Shown here piece by piece: positions 26,947 to 35,935 of a DNA stretch of 64,000 bases. The stretch lies in assembly GCA_964479045.1 (NCBI GenBank), contig CAYZJI010000002.1:124001-188000 (forward strand). Reading direction: 5' to 3'. Within the stretch, counting starts at the first letter, position 1. Each line of letters starts with the position of its first letter. Below the pieces are notes generated by a model that did no database searches, was not told the DNA's origin, and was given only the letters and a program-made list of their open reading frames with translations. Position numbers and translations under genes: made by a program. The stretch comes from 2-02-FULL-47-50 sp964479045 (GTDB lineage: Bacteria > Pseudomonadota > Gammaproteobacteria > Eutrophobiales > Eutrophobiaceae).

Positions 26947-28194
26947 ATGATGCATAAATTTGGAGTCCATTCTGAAGTTGGCAAGCTCAATACGGTGATG
27001 GTGTGCCAACCCGCCCTTGCCCATCAACGTCTGACACCGGGTAATTGCCATGATTTGTTGTTTGATGATGTTATCTGGGTGCATGAAGCGCAGAAAGATC
27101 ATTACGATTTCAGATTGAAGATGCAGGAGAAAGGCGTGGAGGTGCTCGAACTGCACGACATGCTTGAGCAAACGCTCGAGGACAAGGAAGCGCGCAAGTT
27201 TGTGCTCGATCGCCGTATTACACCGAACCAGGTTGGCGCGGTAGTGGCCAAAGCCATCCGGCCCTGGCTCGACGAAATGCTGGCGAAGAAACTCGCTTTA
27301 CACCTGATCGGCGGTATTGCCAACTCCGACCTGCCGAAGAGCGAGTTGTCAAAAGAATTGATCAACGCCTTTGGCCCGAGCGATTTCCTGACACCGCCGA
27401 TTCCGAACACGCTGTTTCAACGCGACCCTTCATGCTGGATCTACAACGGTGTTACCTGCAACCCGATGTTCTGGCCGGCCCGCCAGCCCGAGACACTGAT
27501 CCTGCGCGCAATCTACAAGTACCATCCGCGCTTCAAGCCGGCGTTGGAGAAGGGTGAGTTCAAGATCTGGTGGGGCGACTCCGACGAAGATTTTGGTGCC
27601 GCTTCGGTTGAGGGCGGTGATGTGATGCCGGTGGGCAAGGGTGTAGTGTTGATCGGCATGGGTGAACGCACTACCCGCCAGGCCGTGTACCAGGTCGCGC
27701 AGAAGCTGTTCGAGAACAAGGCGGCGACGCGCGTCGTGGCCTGCATGATGCCGAAGAGCCGCGCCGCGATGCATCTCGACACGGTGTTCTCATTTCTCGA
27801 TCGCGACGCAGTCACATTGTTCCGCGATGTGGTCGACCAGATCCAGCCGTACTCGATTTATCCTGACGGCAAGGGCGGCGCCGAGGTCCGCAAGGACAAC
27901 AAGCATCTGCTCGATGTGGTCAAGGAGGCGCTCGGCATCAAGGAACTGCGCNNNNNNNNNNTCGGCACTGGTGGTGACGCCTTCGAGGCTGAACGTGAAC
28001 AGTGGGACGACGGCAACAACGTGGTGGCACTGGCGCCGGGTGTAGTTGTGGCCTATGACCGCAATACCCACACCAACACCTTGCTGCGCAAGGCCGGTAT
28101 TGAGGTGGTCACCATCCGCGGCTCGGAACTCGGACGCGGACGCGGCGGCGGCCACTGCATGACCTGTCCGATTTCGCGTGACCCGGCCTACTAA
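26947..28194 (+). CDS. arcA: Arginine deiminase, interrupted by a run of Ns
   Basis: Hydrolyses arginine to citrulline and ammonia, first step of the ADI pathway. Clear signatures: FGVHSEVGKLNTVMVCQP at the N-terminus, EREQWDDGNNVV, and catalytic Cys in GGGHCMTCPI near the C-terminus. AAGGAG precedes the tandem ATGs at 26947 and 26950. Ten Ns at 27952-27961 fall inside the gene. Reading frame resumes correctly because the family alignment implies that only about 4 bases are missing, 6 fewer than the filler. So this is a scaffold gap, not a pseudogene. Confidence 0.95.
   Translation: MMHKFGVHSEVGKLNTVMVCQPALAHQRLTPGNCHDLLFDDVIWVHEAQKDHYDFRLKMQEKGVEVLELHDMLEQTLEDKEARKFVLDRRITPNQVGAVVAKAIRPWLDEMLAKKLALHLIGGIANSDLPKSELSKELINAFGPSDFLTPPIPNTLFQRDPSCWIYNGVTCNPMFWPARQPETLILRAIYKYHPRFKPALEKGEFKIWWGDSDEDFGAASVEGGDVMPVGKGVVLIGMGERTTRQAVYQVAQKLFENKAATRVVACMMPKSRAAMHLDTVFSFLDRDAVTLFRDVVDQIQPYSIYPDGKGGAEVRKDNKHLLDVVKEALGIKELRXXXXGTGGDAFEAEREQWDDGNNVVALAPGVVVAYDRNTHTNTLLRKAGIEVVTIRGSELGRGRGGGHCMTCPISRDPAY
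27952..27961. other. Assembly gap (10 N)
   Basis: Ten Ns between codons for ELR and GTGGD of arcA. In the family the spacing is R-V-V/I-x-T-G-G, so the missing bases are probably three for Val and the first base of the Ile/Val codon ending in TC. The filler length is therefore arbitrary. Confidence 0.95.
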
Positions 28195-28245
28195 AACGCC
28201 TGGGCTTATACATTATATATACACATTAATCTGGAGATTATTATC

Positions 28246-29250
28246 ATGAGCCTTAATTTGCGTAATCGTTCACTTCTCACGGTGCAGGACTACACCCAGC
28301 GCGAATTTAAATACCTGCTCGATCTCGCCCGCGATCTCAAGCGCGCGAAGTATGCCCGTACAGAACAGAAAAGTCTGGATGGCAAGGAGATCTGCCTGAT
28401 TTTCGAAAAAACATCGACACGCACACGGTGCGCTTTCGAAGTCGCCTGCTACGATCAGGGTGCCAACGTTACTTATCTCGACCCGGCGGGATCGCAAATC
28501 GGCCACAAGGAGTCCTTCAAGGACACGGCACGCGTGCTCGGCCGTATGTTCGATGCCATTGAATATCGCGGCGCCTCACAGAAAGGTGTCGAAGAACTGG
28601 CCAAGTATGCGGGTGTTCCGGTCTATAACGGCCTGACGGATGAATATCATCCCACCCAGATGATTGCCGATGTAATGACCATGCGTGAACACAGCGATAA
28701 ACCGATCCCGGACATCAAGTATGCCTATGTGGGCGATACGCGTTCCAACATGGGACACTCATTGATGATCGTGGGTTGTCTGATGGGCATGGATGTGCGT
28801 ATCTGCGGCCCGAAGTCACTGTGGCCGGCAAAAGAATATATGAAGATTGCCCGTGCCCTGGAGAAAAAATACGGCGCCAAACTGACTGTAACCGACAATA
28901 TCAAGGCCGCGGTAAAAGGTGTTGATTTCATACATACCGATGTGTGGGTGTCCATGGGTGAACCAAAAGAAGTGTGGAAGCAACGGATAAAACTGCTTTC
29001 TCCTTACCAGGTCAACGCAGCACTCATGAAAGCCAGCGGTAATCCGCAGGTAAAATTCATGCACTGTTTGCCCGCTTTTCACGATACGGAAACGACGCTG
29101 GGCAAACAGATCGCGGACACCTACGGCATGAAAAACGGTCTTGAGGTCACGAACGATGTATTTGAATCCGAGGCGAATGTTGCGTTCGAGCAGGCGGAAA
29201 ACCGCATGCATACCATCAAGGCGTTGCTGGTTGCGACGCTGGGGGACTGA
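28246..29250 (+). CDS. arcB: Catabolic ornithine carbamoyltransferase
   Basis: Phosphorolyses citrulline to ornithine and carbamoyl phosphate in the ADI pathway. The 334 residues include the carbamoyl-phosphate motif STRTR (57-61), DEYHPTQM (132-139), SMG at 236-238 and HCLPAFHD with HCLP at 273-276. Placement between arcA and arcC identifies the catabolic, not the biosynthetic, enzyme. CTGGAG lies at a suitable distance before the ATG. Three bases separate it from arcC. Confidence 0.96.
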   Translation: MSLNLRNRSLLTVQDYTQREFKYLLDLARDLKRAKYARTEQKSLDGKEICLIFEKTSTRTRCAFEVACYDQGANVTYLDPAGSQIGHKESFKDTARVLGRMFDAIEYRGASQKGVEELAKYAGVPVYNGLTDEYHPTQMIADVMTMREHSDKPIPDIKYAYVGDTRSNMGHSLMIVGCLMGMDVRICGPKSLWPAKEYMKIARALEKKYGAKLTVTDNIKAAVKGVDFIHTDVWVSMGEPKEVWKQRIKLLSPYQVNAALMKASGNPQVKFMHCLPAFHDTETTLGKQIADTYGMKNGLEVTNDVFESEANVAFEQAENRMHTIKALLVATLGD

Positions 29251-29253
29251 GCC

Positions 29254-30168
29254 ATGCGTATCGTCATTGCCTTAGGTGGCAATGCTTTGTTGAAGCGCGG
29301 CGAACCCATGACTGCCGAAGTCCAGCGCGCCAATGTCAAAATCGCGGCTGAAGCGATCGCGCCGATTACAAAACAACATCAGGTGGTCATCAGCCATGGC
29401 AATGGCCCGCAGGTCGGTCTGCTGGCATTGCAGGGCGCGGCGTATAAACCGGAGGAGGCTGCGCCGCTGGATGTGCTCGGCGCACAGACCGAGGGGTCTA
29501 TCGGCTACATGATCGAACAGGAACTCGGTAACCTGCTGCCGTTCGAGGTACCGTTCGCGACGCTGTTAACCATGGTTGAGGTGGATCCGGAGGATCCGGG
29601 TTTCAAAAATCCAACAAAGTTTGTCGGGCCGGTGTACGAAAAGGCCGAGGCCGAACGGTTGGCCAAAGAAAAAGGCTGGGCGATCAAGCAGGACGGCAAC
29701 AAATGGCGCCGCGTAGTGCCTTCACCACTGCCCAAACGGATTTTCGAAATTCGCCCGATCAAGTGGTTGCTGGAGAAGGGTGTGATCATCATCTGTGCCG
29801 GCGGCGGTGGTATTCCGACCATGTACCAGAAGGGTGCTGACCGGAAGCTCATCGGTGTCGAGGCGGTGATCGACAAGGATCTCTGCACCGAGCTGCTTGC
29901 ACGCGAACTTGAGGCCGACCTGTTCATCATGCTCACCGATGCCGACGCGGTGTATGAAGATTGGGGCAAACCGGCCCAGCATGCGATCCGCCACGCCAAG
30001 GTGAGTGAGCTTGAGGGCAAGCCGTTCGCAGCTGGCTCAATGGGGCCGAAGGTGCAGGCCGCCTGCCGCTTTGCCAAAGCCACCGGCAAACTTGCCGCGA
30101 TTGGCGCCTTGGCTGACCTCGCGGCGATCATCGACGGCAAGGCCGGCACCACGATCAGCAAGGGTTGA
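29254..30168 (+). CDS. arcC: Carbamate kinase
   Basis: Transfers phosphate from carbamoyl phosphate to ADP, giving ATP plus ammonia and CO2: the energy-yielding step of the ADI pathway. 304 residues with the amino-acid-kinase motifs VIALGGNALL at the N-terminus, ISHGNGPQVGLLALQ, and IICAGGGGIPT; D-A-D in LTDADAVY; and AAGSMGPKVQAA near the C-terminus. It is full length, and its stop lies 10 bp before the start of the APC transporter. Confidence 0.96.
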   Translation: MRIVIALGGNALLKRGEPMTAEVQRANVKIAAEAIAPITKQHQVVISHGNGPQVGLLALQGAAYKPEEAAPLDVLGAQTEGSIGYMIEQELGNLLPFEVPFATLLTMVEVDPEDPGFKNPTKFVGPVYEKAEAERLAKEKGWAIKQDGNKWRRVVPSPLPKRIFEIRPIKWLLEKGVIIICAGGGGIPTMYQKGADRKLIGVEAVIDKDLCTELLARELEADLFIMLTDADAVYEDWGKPAQHAIRHAKVSELEGKPFAAGSMGPKVQAACRFAKATGKLAAIGALADLAAIIDGKAGTTISKG

Positions 30169-30178
30169 GGGAACATCC

Positions 30179-31492
30179 ATGAACGCGACTCCAAGCAAGA
30201 CCAAGAGCTTGGGGATCTCCGCCTGTACTGCAATCGTCGTCGGCAACATGGTGGGCTCGGGCTTCTATTTATCACCGACTGCGCTTGCGCCCTATGGCAA
30301 CCTTGCGATTCTCGCCTGGATAGTGATGGGCGCCGGTGCTATCTGTCTCGGCCTGGTGTTCGCCAAGCTCTCGCGTCTGGCGCCTGCGACCGGCGGCCCC
30401 TATGCCTACACGCGCATTGCTTATGGCGATTTCACCGGGTTTCTGATCGCCTGGGGATACTGGATCTCGATCTGGGCCTCGTTGCCGGTCATAGCGCTGG
30501 CGTTCACCGGCGCGGTGATAAATATGTTCCCGGTGTTGCATGACCGGGCGATCGCCGCTGCGCTCACCATCGGCTCAATGTGGGCGGTGGTGCTGGTCAA
30601 CATGCGCGGCGTTGGTACTGCTGGCCTGTTCGCCCAGATCACCACATACGCCAAGATGGTGCCGTTCGGCGCGATCGCGATCATCGGGCTGTTTTACATC
30701 GACGGTTCGCATTTCACCGAGTTCAATCCGAGCGGCGAGCCGCTGATCAGTGCGGCGGCGGTGCTCGCGCCGTTGACGATGTTCGCCTTTATGGGGATGG
30801 AATCGGCGACCGTCCCGGCTGGCGATGTCAAGGATCCGGCACGCACGATCGCGTTCTCGACCGTGCTCGGCATCTCGATTGCCGCCGTGCTCTACGTTCT
30901 GGGCACCGTGGTGGTGATGGGTGTGGTGCCACGCGAGCAATTGGCAGGCTCGCTGGCGCCGTTCTCCGATGCTGCGCGTATTATGTGGGGCGACTGGGCC
31001 GGCACTGCCGTGTCATTCGCCGTCATTCTGTCTGCGATCGGCGCACTCAACGGCTGGACGCTACTGATGGGTCAGGTGCCGATGGCCGCGGCGCAGGATG
31101 GCCTGTTCCCACGGATATTCGGTCGCATCTCGAGCCGCGGCGTCCCGGCGGCCGGGATGATCGTGTCGGCGTCGTTCGCGTCCATCCTGGTGCTGGTACA
31201 GGCGGCCGGGACTTCCGGCTTCGCCGCAGTCTATCAATTGATCCTCGGTCTCGCGACGATGACGGCGGTCATTCCCTACGCGTTTTGTGCCGCAGCCACC
31301 GGGCTGGTCGCTGCCAAGGTTGGTGGCAGCCCGATACCACGGGTCGGCGTGATTGAGGTGGTTGCCTTCACCTTCTCCGTCTTCACGCTCTACGGTTGCG
31401 GCCCCGAACCAGTGCTCTATGGCACCGTGCTGCTGGTGCTCGGCATCCCGGTGTTTGTCTGGCAACGGCGCCGTGTTCAAATAAACCGTTAG
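30179..31492 (+). CDS. APC-family amino-acid antiporter (AdiC/PotE-like)
   Basis: 437 residues from the ATG at 30179, with about 12 membrane helices. The APC signature is visible: VVGNMVGSGFYLSPTALAPYG in helix 1 (unwound GSG motif binding the amino-acid carboxylate), ATGGPYAYTRIAYGD, and FMGMESATVPAGDVKDP in helix 6. Closest in style to arginine/agmatine and arginine/ornithine exchangers. It closes the arc unit, giving the locus two different carriers (see the YfcC gene). The region is GC-rich like arcA-arcC. Confidence 0.88.
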   Translation: MNATPSKTKSLGISACTAIVVGNMVGSGFYLSPTALAPYGNLAILAWIVMGAGAICLGLVFAKLSRLAPATGGPYAYTRIAYGDFTGFLIAWGYWISIWASLPVIALAFTGAVINMFPVLHDRAIAAALTIGSMWAVVLVNMRGVGTAGLFAQITTYAKMVPFGAIAIIGLFYIDGSHFTEFNPSGEPLISAAAVLAPLTMFAFMGMESATVPAGDVKDPARTIAFSTVLGISIAAVLYVLGTVVVMGVVPREQLAGSLAPFSDAARIMWGDWAGTAVSFAVILSAIGALNGWTLLMGQVPMAAAQDGLFPRIFGRISSRGVPAAGMIVSASFASILVLVQAAGTSGFAAVYQLILGLATMTAVIPYAFCAAATGLVAAKVGGSPIPRVGVIEVVAFTFSVFTLYGCGPEPVLYGTVLLVLGIPVFVWQRRRVQINR

Positions 31493-31501
31493 GTTATTAA
31501 C

Positions 31502-32143
31502 ATGCTCGAAGGACTACAACCAGTTACTGAATATGTACGTTTTATTGTTACATTGATGGCAGTCATCGATCCGTTTCTTGCCGTTCCCATCTTTATTTCC
31601 TTCACAGCAGGACGCAGGGCCGACAAACGCAAGCAGCTTGTCAATACGATCACGATTACAGTATTTTGCGTGCTTGCCGGCAGCGCGCTGTTCGGTGAGC
31701 AATTGTTGTTGTTGATCGGTGCGAGTCTGTCTGCATTTCGTGTCGGCGGCGGTCTGGTGTTGCTGTTGATGGCACTGGCCATGCTGAATGCACAAATCGG
31801 GGGTGTCCGGCAATCAGTGGATGAAGCCGAGGCACTGGAAAGCGGCGAGCTTCCCGGTGTGGTGCCGCTGGCAGTCCCGTTACTGGCTGGTCCGGGCGCG
31901 ATAAGCAGCAGCATCATTGCAGCACAGGCAGGCGGTGTTACTCATGTGGTGATCGTCATCGCCTGTATTGCTGTCGTATGCGCAATAACCTGGATAACAT
32001 TACGGCTTGCCGCGCCTATCGGCGCCAAGATGGGTATTTCCGGTTTGAATATCGCCACCCGCCTGCTGGGGTTGCTGCTGGCCGCGCTGGCCATTCAAAC
32101 CATGGCCAAGGGATTAATCGAACTCTTTCCCGGTTTGGCGTAA
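31502..32143 (+). CDS. MarC-family integral membrane protein
   Basis: 213 residues, about six membrane helices. UPF0056/MarC markers: AVIDPFLAVPIF, GRRADKRK, FRVGGGLVLLLMALAML, and PLAVPLLAGPGAISSSI. Function is unknown; the name multiple antibiotic resistance reflects only old linkage to mar. It starts 10 bp after the APC transporter stop, but base composition is back to the window norm. Its last 30 bp overlap the convergent GNAT gene. Confidence 0.92.
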   Translation: MLEGLQPVTEYVRFIVTLMAVIDPFLAVPIFISFTAGRRADKRKQLVNTITITVFCVLAGSALFGEQLLLLIGASLSAFRVGGGLVLLLMALAMLNAQIGGVRQSVDEAEALESGELPGVVPLAVPLLAGPGAISSSIIAAQAGGVTHVVIVIACIAVVCAITWITLRLAAPIGAKMGISGLNIATRLLGLLLAALAIQTMAKGLIELFPGLA

Positions 32144-32692
32144 TTCTTTCCGTACCAGGCGGACAGACGGACCTTCCGGACTGGATATTTCCACAAAACC
32201 GAACTTGTTGGCGAGATTCAGCATCCTGGTGTTGGTAGCCAGAATAAATCCCTCCATACCTTCAAATCCATGCGTATAAGCCGTTTGTACAAGAGTTTTC
32301 AGCAGATGACTGGCAAGGCCCAAGCCCTGCCAGTCATCTACGATGGCCAGCGCAAATTCACAATCCTTGCTCACACGATTGCCACTATAACGTGCACCAC
32401 CAACGATGATTTCCTGCGGGCCTTCACCAGAGACAGCGACAATTTGCACCTCGTTGCTTGTCTCCGGATTGACTGCGCGGTCCAGTAATTCCGGCGGCAA
32501 TTCCTGCAATGGCGACATGAAGCGCGCATAGCGCGATTCAGGAGAAAGTCGTTTGATGGCTATATGTAACGCATCTTTGTCCTGCCTGACCACAGTGCGT
32601 AACATTACGTGCCGTCCATCCCGTAGCTGCACGTTGACAGGCGCGAACTCCGGGCCTGCCGGCCCATTACCTGCCATCAGGGTTCCGAACAA
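32114..32692 (-). CDS. GNAT-family N-acetyltransferase
   Basis: 192 residues. The sequence LRDGRHVMLRTVVRQDKDAL, SPESRYARFMSPLQELPPELL and the acetyl-CoA loop DDWQGLGLASHLLKTLV are typical of the acetyltransferase domain fused to ADP-forming acyl-CoA synthetases (Pat-like protein acetyltransferases), here as a stand-alone domain. Substrate, possibly lysines of metabolic enzymes such as acetyl-CoA synthetase, is inference. The ORF convergently overlaps marC by 30 bp. Confidence 0.85.
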   Translation of the reverse strand: MFGTLMAGNGPAGPEFAPVNVQLRDGRHVMLRTVVRQDKDALHIAIKRLSPESRYARFMSPLQELPPELLDRAVNPETSNEVQIVAVSGEGPQEIIVGGARYSGNRVSKDCEFALAIVDDWQGLGLASHLLKTLVQTAYTHGFEGMEGFILATNTRMLNLANKFGFVEISSPEGPSVRLVRKELRQTGKEFD

Positions 32693-32722
32693 TGAATGGC
32701 CGGGATATCGCGACCTGCATAC

Positions 32723-33544
32723 TTAAAACTTTTCAGGCACGTATTTGAACGGATAATCCGGTTCCTTGTAGCCGTGTTTCTTTTGCCGTTTTGGCAACTT
32801 CACTTTTTCACGAGGGGCCTTCTCGTACGGGATTTTGCTCAAAAGATGAGTGATGAGATTGAGGCGTGCACGCTTTTTATCATCCGATATCACGACATGC
32901 CACGGCGCCCATGCCGTATCGGTAACGGCAAACATTTCGTCACGCGCCCGCGAATAGTCGTACCAGCGTGAGTAGGATTTCAGATCCATGGGGGAAAGTT
33001 TCCAGATCTTGCGTCCATCATCGATGCGTGATTCTAGCCGGCGCGTCTGTTCCTCCATGCTGACTTCCAGCCAGTACTTGATGAGAATGATCCCGGATTC
33101 GACCATCATCTTTTCAAAACCCGGCACAATTTTAAGAAACTTTTTAACCTGTTCTTCCGGGCAAAATCCCATTACGCGCTCAACACCCGCACGGTTATAC
33201 CAACTGCGATCCCAGATGACCACTTCGCCGGCCGCCGGGAGGTGTGGCAGGTAACGCTGGGCATACATCTGGCTTTTCTCGCGCTCGGTGGGTGCCGGCA
33301 GAGCAATCACCCGGAACACCCGGGGACTTACGCGCTCGGTAATGGCCTTGATGGTCCCGCCCTTGCCGGCCCCGTCGCGTCCTTCAAATACGATGCAAAC
33401 CTTGAGACCTTTGTGTTTTACCCATTCCTGGAGCTTGACCAGCTCGACATGTAATTTGGACAATTCCTTTTCATAGACTTTTCTTTTCAATTTGTCCTTG
33501 TTTTTGGTATTTTTTTCAATTGTTTTTTCATCAGTATCAGCCAT
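32723..33544 (-). CDS. ppk2: Polyphosphate kinase 2
   Basis: Transfers phosphate between polyphosphate and nucleoside di- or monophosphates. 273 residues with the PPK2 Walker A GRDGAGKGGTIKAI, the lid SPRVFRVIALPAPTERE and Walker B region WDRSWYNRAGVERVMGF, all intact. A Lys-rich N-terminal extension of about 25 residues precedes the domain. It lies downstream of the GNAT gene's start on the same strand and may share a promoter in the 247-bp gap 3' of 33544. Confidence 0.94.
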   Translation of the reverse strand: MADTDEKTIEKNTKNKDKLKRKVYEKELSKLHVELVKLQEWVKHKGLKVCIVFEGRDGAGKGGTIKAITERVSPRVFRVIALPAPTEREKSQMYAQRYLPHLPAAGEVVIWDRSWYNRAGVERVMGFCPEEQVKKFLKIVPGFEKMMVESGIILIKYWLEVSMEEQTRRLESRIDDGRKIWKLSPMDLKSYSRWYDYSRARDEMFAVTDTAWAPWHVVISDDKKRARLNLITHLLSKIPYEKAPREKVKLPKRQKKHGYKEPDYPFKYVPEKF

Positions 33545-33791
33545 AACGCCATCTCCAGGGTTATATTCATCAAGACAATCAGGGCATGCTATTGATAATA
33601 TTGGATCAGATGTCTGAAAATTGCCACTTGTACTTGTATCATTTTCAGCACGCGTATTAACTTCACAAGAGACCTCTGCAGGATGGCCGGCACAGCATAA
33701 TTATTCACATAACCCTTTCTGATAATTCCTGAAAAAACGTTATATTAAACAAAAACCGGAAAGTATTACCAAGGTACTGAGGAGACAAAAA

Positions 33792-34574
33792 ATGAATATT
33801 CTGCCCTGGATCGATCGTATTCCACTCCCGGCCTTGTTTGTATTCACACTGCTGTTCGTGTTTCTTGCGATTAACGGCGGGATGCGTTTGGGCACAATCA
33901 GGGACGAGCGTTCGAAAGAAATGGAATCGATCGGCACTGTTGTGGGGGCTACGCTCGGGTTACTGGCATTTATGCTGGCGTTTACCTTCAACATGGCGGC
34001 CAACCGGTACGATGAGCGCAAGCAACTGTTTCTGGATGACATTAATGCCATCGGCACTGCATATCTGCGCGCCGGTTTGTTGCCTGAACCTTATGCCAAG
34101 GATATGCGCACATTGCTGCGAGAGTATATTGATTTACGGGCTACAGCTGCACGGGAACCTGACAAAATCATGGCCATGATCGACAGGTCCGAAGCCATCC
34201 AGGATCAACTCTGGTTGAAAACGGAAGAAATGGTTGCAAACCTGCCTCCTTCGGTCATTCATGGTCAGTTTGTCCAGGCGCTCAATGAGATGATCGATCT
34301 GCATGCAAAACGGGTGAGTATCGTGCTGCATTTCCGGATACCCGGCATAATCTGGCTGGGCCTTTATGTCGTGGCAATTCTGGCAATGGTTACAGTGGGT
34401 TACCAGTTTGGTCAGGCACACCAGCGTCAGTTACTTATTAATTTCATTCTCGCGTTGACATTTTCTTCCGTGATCGTGCTGATTATCGATTTGGATCGTG
34501 CACACGGGGGGTCTGTTCAGCTGAATCAACAGATGCTTTTTGATCTGCAGAAGAAACTCCAGACTTCACCATGA
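33792..34574 (+). CDS. DUF4239 (bestrophin-like) membrane protein
   Basis: 260 residues with two N-terminal helices, a long soluble helical middle and two C-terminal helices. Features of DUF4239: GTVVGATLGLLAFMLAFTF followed by NRYDERKQLFLDDINAIGTAYLR. The family resembles bestrophin channels; ion transport is inference. AGGAG lies 9 bases before the ATG. A MITE-like element begins within 6 bp of its stop. Confidence 0.82.
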   Translation: MNILPWIDRIPLPALFVFTLLFVFLAINGGMRLGTIRDERSKEMESIGTVVGATLGLLAFMLAFTFNMAANRYDERKQLFLDDINAIGTAYLRAGLLPEPYAKDMRTLLREYIDLRATAAREPDKIMAMIDRSEAIQDQLWLKTEEMVANLPPSVIHGQFVQALNEMIDLHAKRVSIVLHFRIPGIIWLGLYVVAILAMVTVGYQFGQAHQRQLLINFILALTFSSVIVLIIDLDRAHGGSVQLNQQMLFDLQKKLQTSP

Positions 34575-34579
34575 ATATA

Positions 34580-34757
34580 TTAGAACCTATCTCAAACTTG
34601 ATGATTGAGATGGGTATCTTGAGATTTACAAAATTTCGTCATTCCGGCGAAAGCCGGAATCCAGTCAAAACAATTGTTTACTGGATGCCGGGGTCAAGCC
34701 CGGCATGACGGGATAGTTAGAATTGCCCAGCATTTTCGATTGTGAGATAGGTTCTAA
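34580..34757. mobile_element. MITE-like element with 15-bp terminal inverted repeats
   Basis: Termini at 34580-34594 (TTAGAACCTATCTCA) and 34743-34757 are perfect inverted repeats. AATATA flanks both sides with one base of overlap and may be a target duplication. Inside, 34637-34710 is a REP pair: CGTCATTCCGGC-gaaa-GCCGGAAT and ATGCCGGG-gtcaa-CCCGGCATGACG. No coding capacity; a non-autonomous element mobilised in trans is the simplest reading. Confidence 0.7.
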
Positions 34758-34802
34758 ATATAAAGTCTGAACGCCAATGACAATAACATCAGGAACAGGA
34801 CA

Positions 34803-35789
34803 GTGATAAAAATATCAGGGTTGGTGATTGCAGCTCTGTTGCTTGTAGTAACTGCTGTGTGGGGTGTGCTGGCAATTTATTATTCAAACCCGGCTGGCTT
34901 GGGAACCCTGTTTGCTGCAGTTTTTGCCTTGTGTGGTTTTGCCACACTCCTCAGTTTGATCATGCAACGCCGGATACGCCAAACCGGGGTTGTCTATCTT
35001 GTTGCATTCGTCGTGCTCATGTTCTGGTGGAACAGCATTGAGCCCTCGAATGACCGGGACTGGCAAACGGATGTGGCGGTACTGCCCTATGCAACGATCG
35101 ATGGTGATCGGGTTACGGTGCACAACATCCGCAATTTCGACTATCGCACGGAAACCGACTACCTCCCCGCGTATTACGACAAGACCTTTGATTTACGCAA
35201 GCTTGAATCTGTCGATCTCATTGCGGTCTACTGGATGGGGCCTGCAATCGCCCATACCATTCTGAGTTTTGGTTTCGGGAATGATGATTATCTTGCTGTT
35301 TCAATCGAAACGCGCAAGGAAAAAGGTGAAGGCTATTCGACGATCAAGGGCTTCTTCAGACAGTTCGAATTGTTTTATGTGGTTGCTGATGAACGTGATG
35401 TTATTCGGTTACGCACCAACTATCGCAAGGACCCGCCGGAGGATGTTTATATATACCGTATCAACAAACCGATCGAAAACGGACGGCGTCTCTTTCTGGA
35501 GTACATACACAGAATAAATTCACTCAAGGACCGTCCCGAGTTTTACAACACGCTGTCCGAGAATTGCACCACGACCATCTGGTTTAACACCAGGGTCAAT
35601 CCTGACCATGTGCCATTTTCCTGGAAAGTGCTGGCAAGCGGCTATGTACCGGAATACCTGTATAGTCTGGGCACCCTGGATACCACGCTGCCTTTTCCCC
35701 AACTGAAGATGCAAAATCACATCAATACCCGTGCTCAAGCAGCTGATAAAGCAGAAGGTTTTTCCAGACTGATCCGCAGGGTGGAATAG
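34803..35789 (+). CDS. DUF4105 (Lnb N-terminal-like) membrane-anchored protein
   Basis: 328 residues from a GTG at 34803. Three hydrophobic segments in the first 80 residues are followed by a periplasmic DUF4105 domain: RDWQTDVAVLPYATIDGD, YWMGPAIAHTILSFGF, and YNTLSENCTTTIWFN with the conserved NC. The domain occurs at the N-terminus of the lipoprotein N-acylation enzyme Lnb of firmicutes; in proteobacteria its function is not known. AGGA occurs about 9 bases before the start. Confidence 0.82.
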   Translation: MIKISGLVIAALLLVVTAVWGVLAIYYSNPAGLGTLFAAVFALCGFATLLSLIMQRRIRQTGVVYLVAFVVLMFWWNSIEPSNDRDWQTDVAVLPYATIDGDRVTVHNIRNFDYRTETDYLPAYYDKTFDLRKLESVDLIAVYWMGPAIAHTILSFGFGNDDYLAVSIETRKEKGEGYSTIKGFFRQFELFYVVADERDVIRLRTNYRKDPPEDVYIYRINKPIENGRRLFLEYIHRINSLKDRPEFYNTLSENCTTTIWFNTRVNPDHVPFSWKVLASGYVPEYLYSLGTLDTTLPFPQLKMQNHINTRAQAADKAEGFSRLIRRVE

Positions 35790-35842
35790 CGGATTGCTGA
35801 CAGGTAGCGGGTGCAGCGTGCACCGGAACAATGCGTGATTAT

Positions 35843-35884
35843 TTGATTTATCTCAATGGACAAGATACAGGTGTTGGGTAAATA
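35843..35884 (+). promoter_or_regulatory. FNR-like promoter of the patatin gene (one mismatch)
   Basis: TTGAT-TTAT-CTCAA at 35843-35856 has one mismatch in the second half site. TAAATA at 35879-35884 sits at class II distance, predicting a start near 35891, about 45 bases before the ATG. Confidence 0.5.
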
Positions 35885-35935
35885 TAAGCAACGATAATTA
35901 AAAATATGGCGTTTAAAATCTTTTAAGGACTCTGG

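Noticed and set aside
27940..27970. Broken arcA
   Set aside because: The interruption is a run of Ns, and frame and motifs continue on both sides.
30580..31356. 258-codon open frame in another phase of the APC transporter
   Set aside because: Arg/Gly/Asp-rich product typical of a shifted frame in GC-rich DNA.
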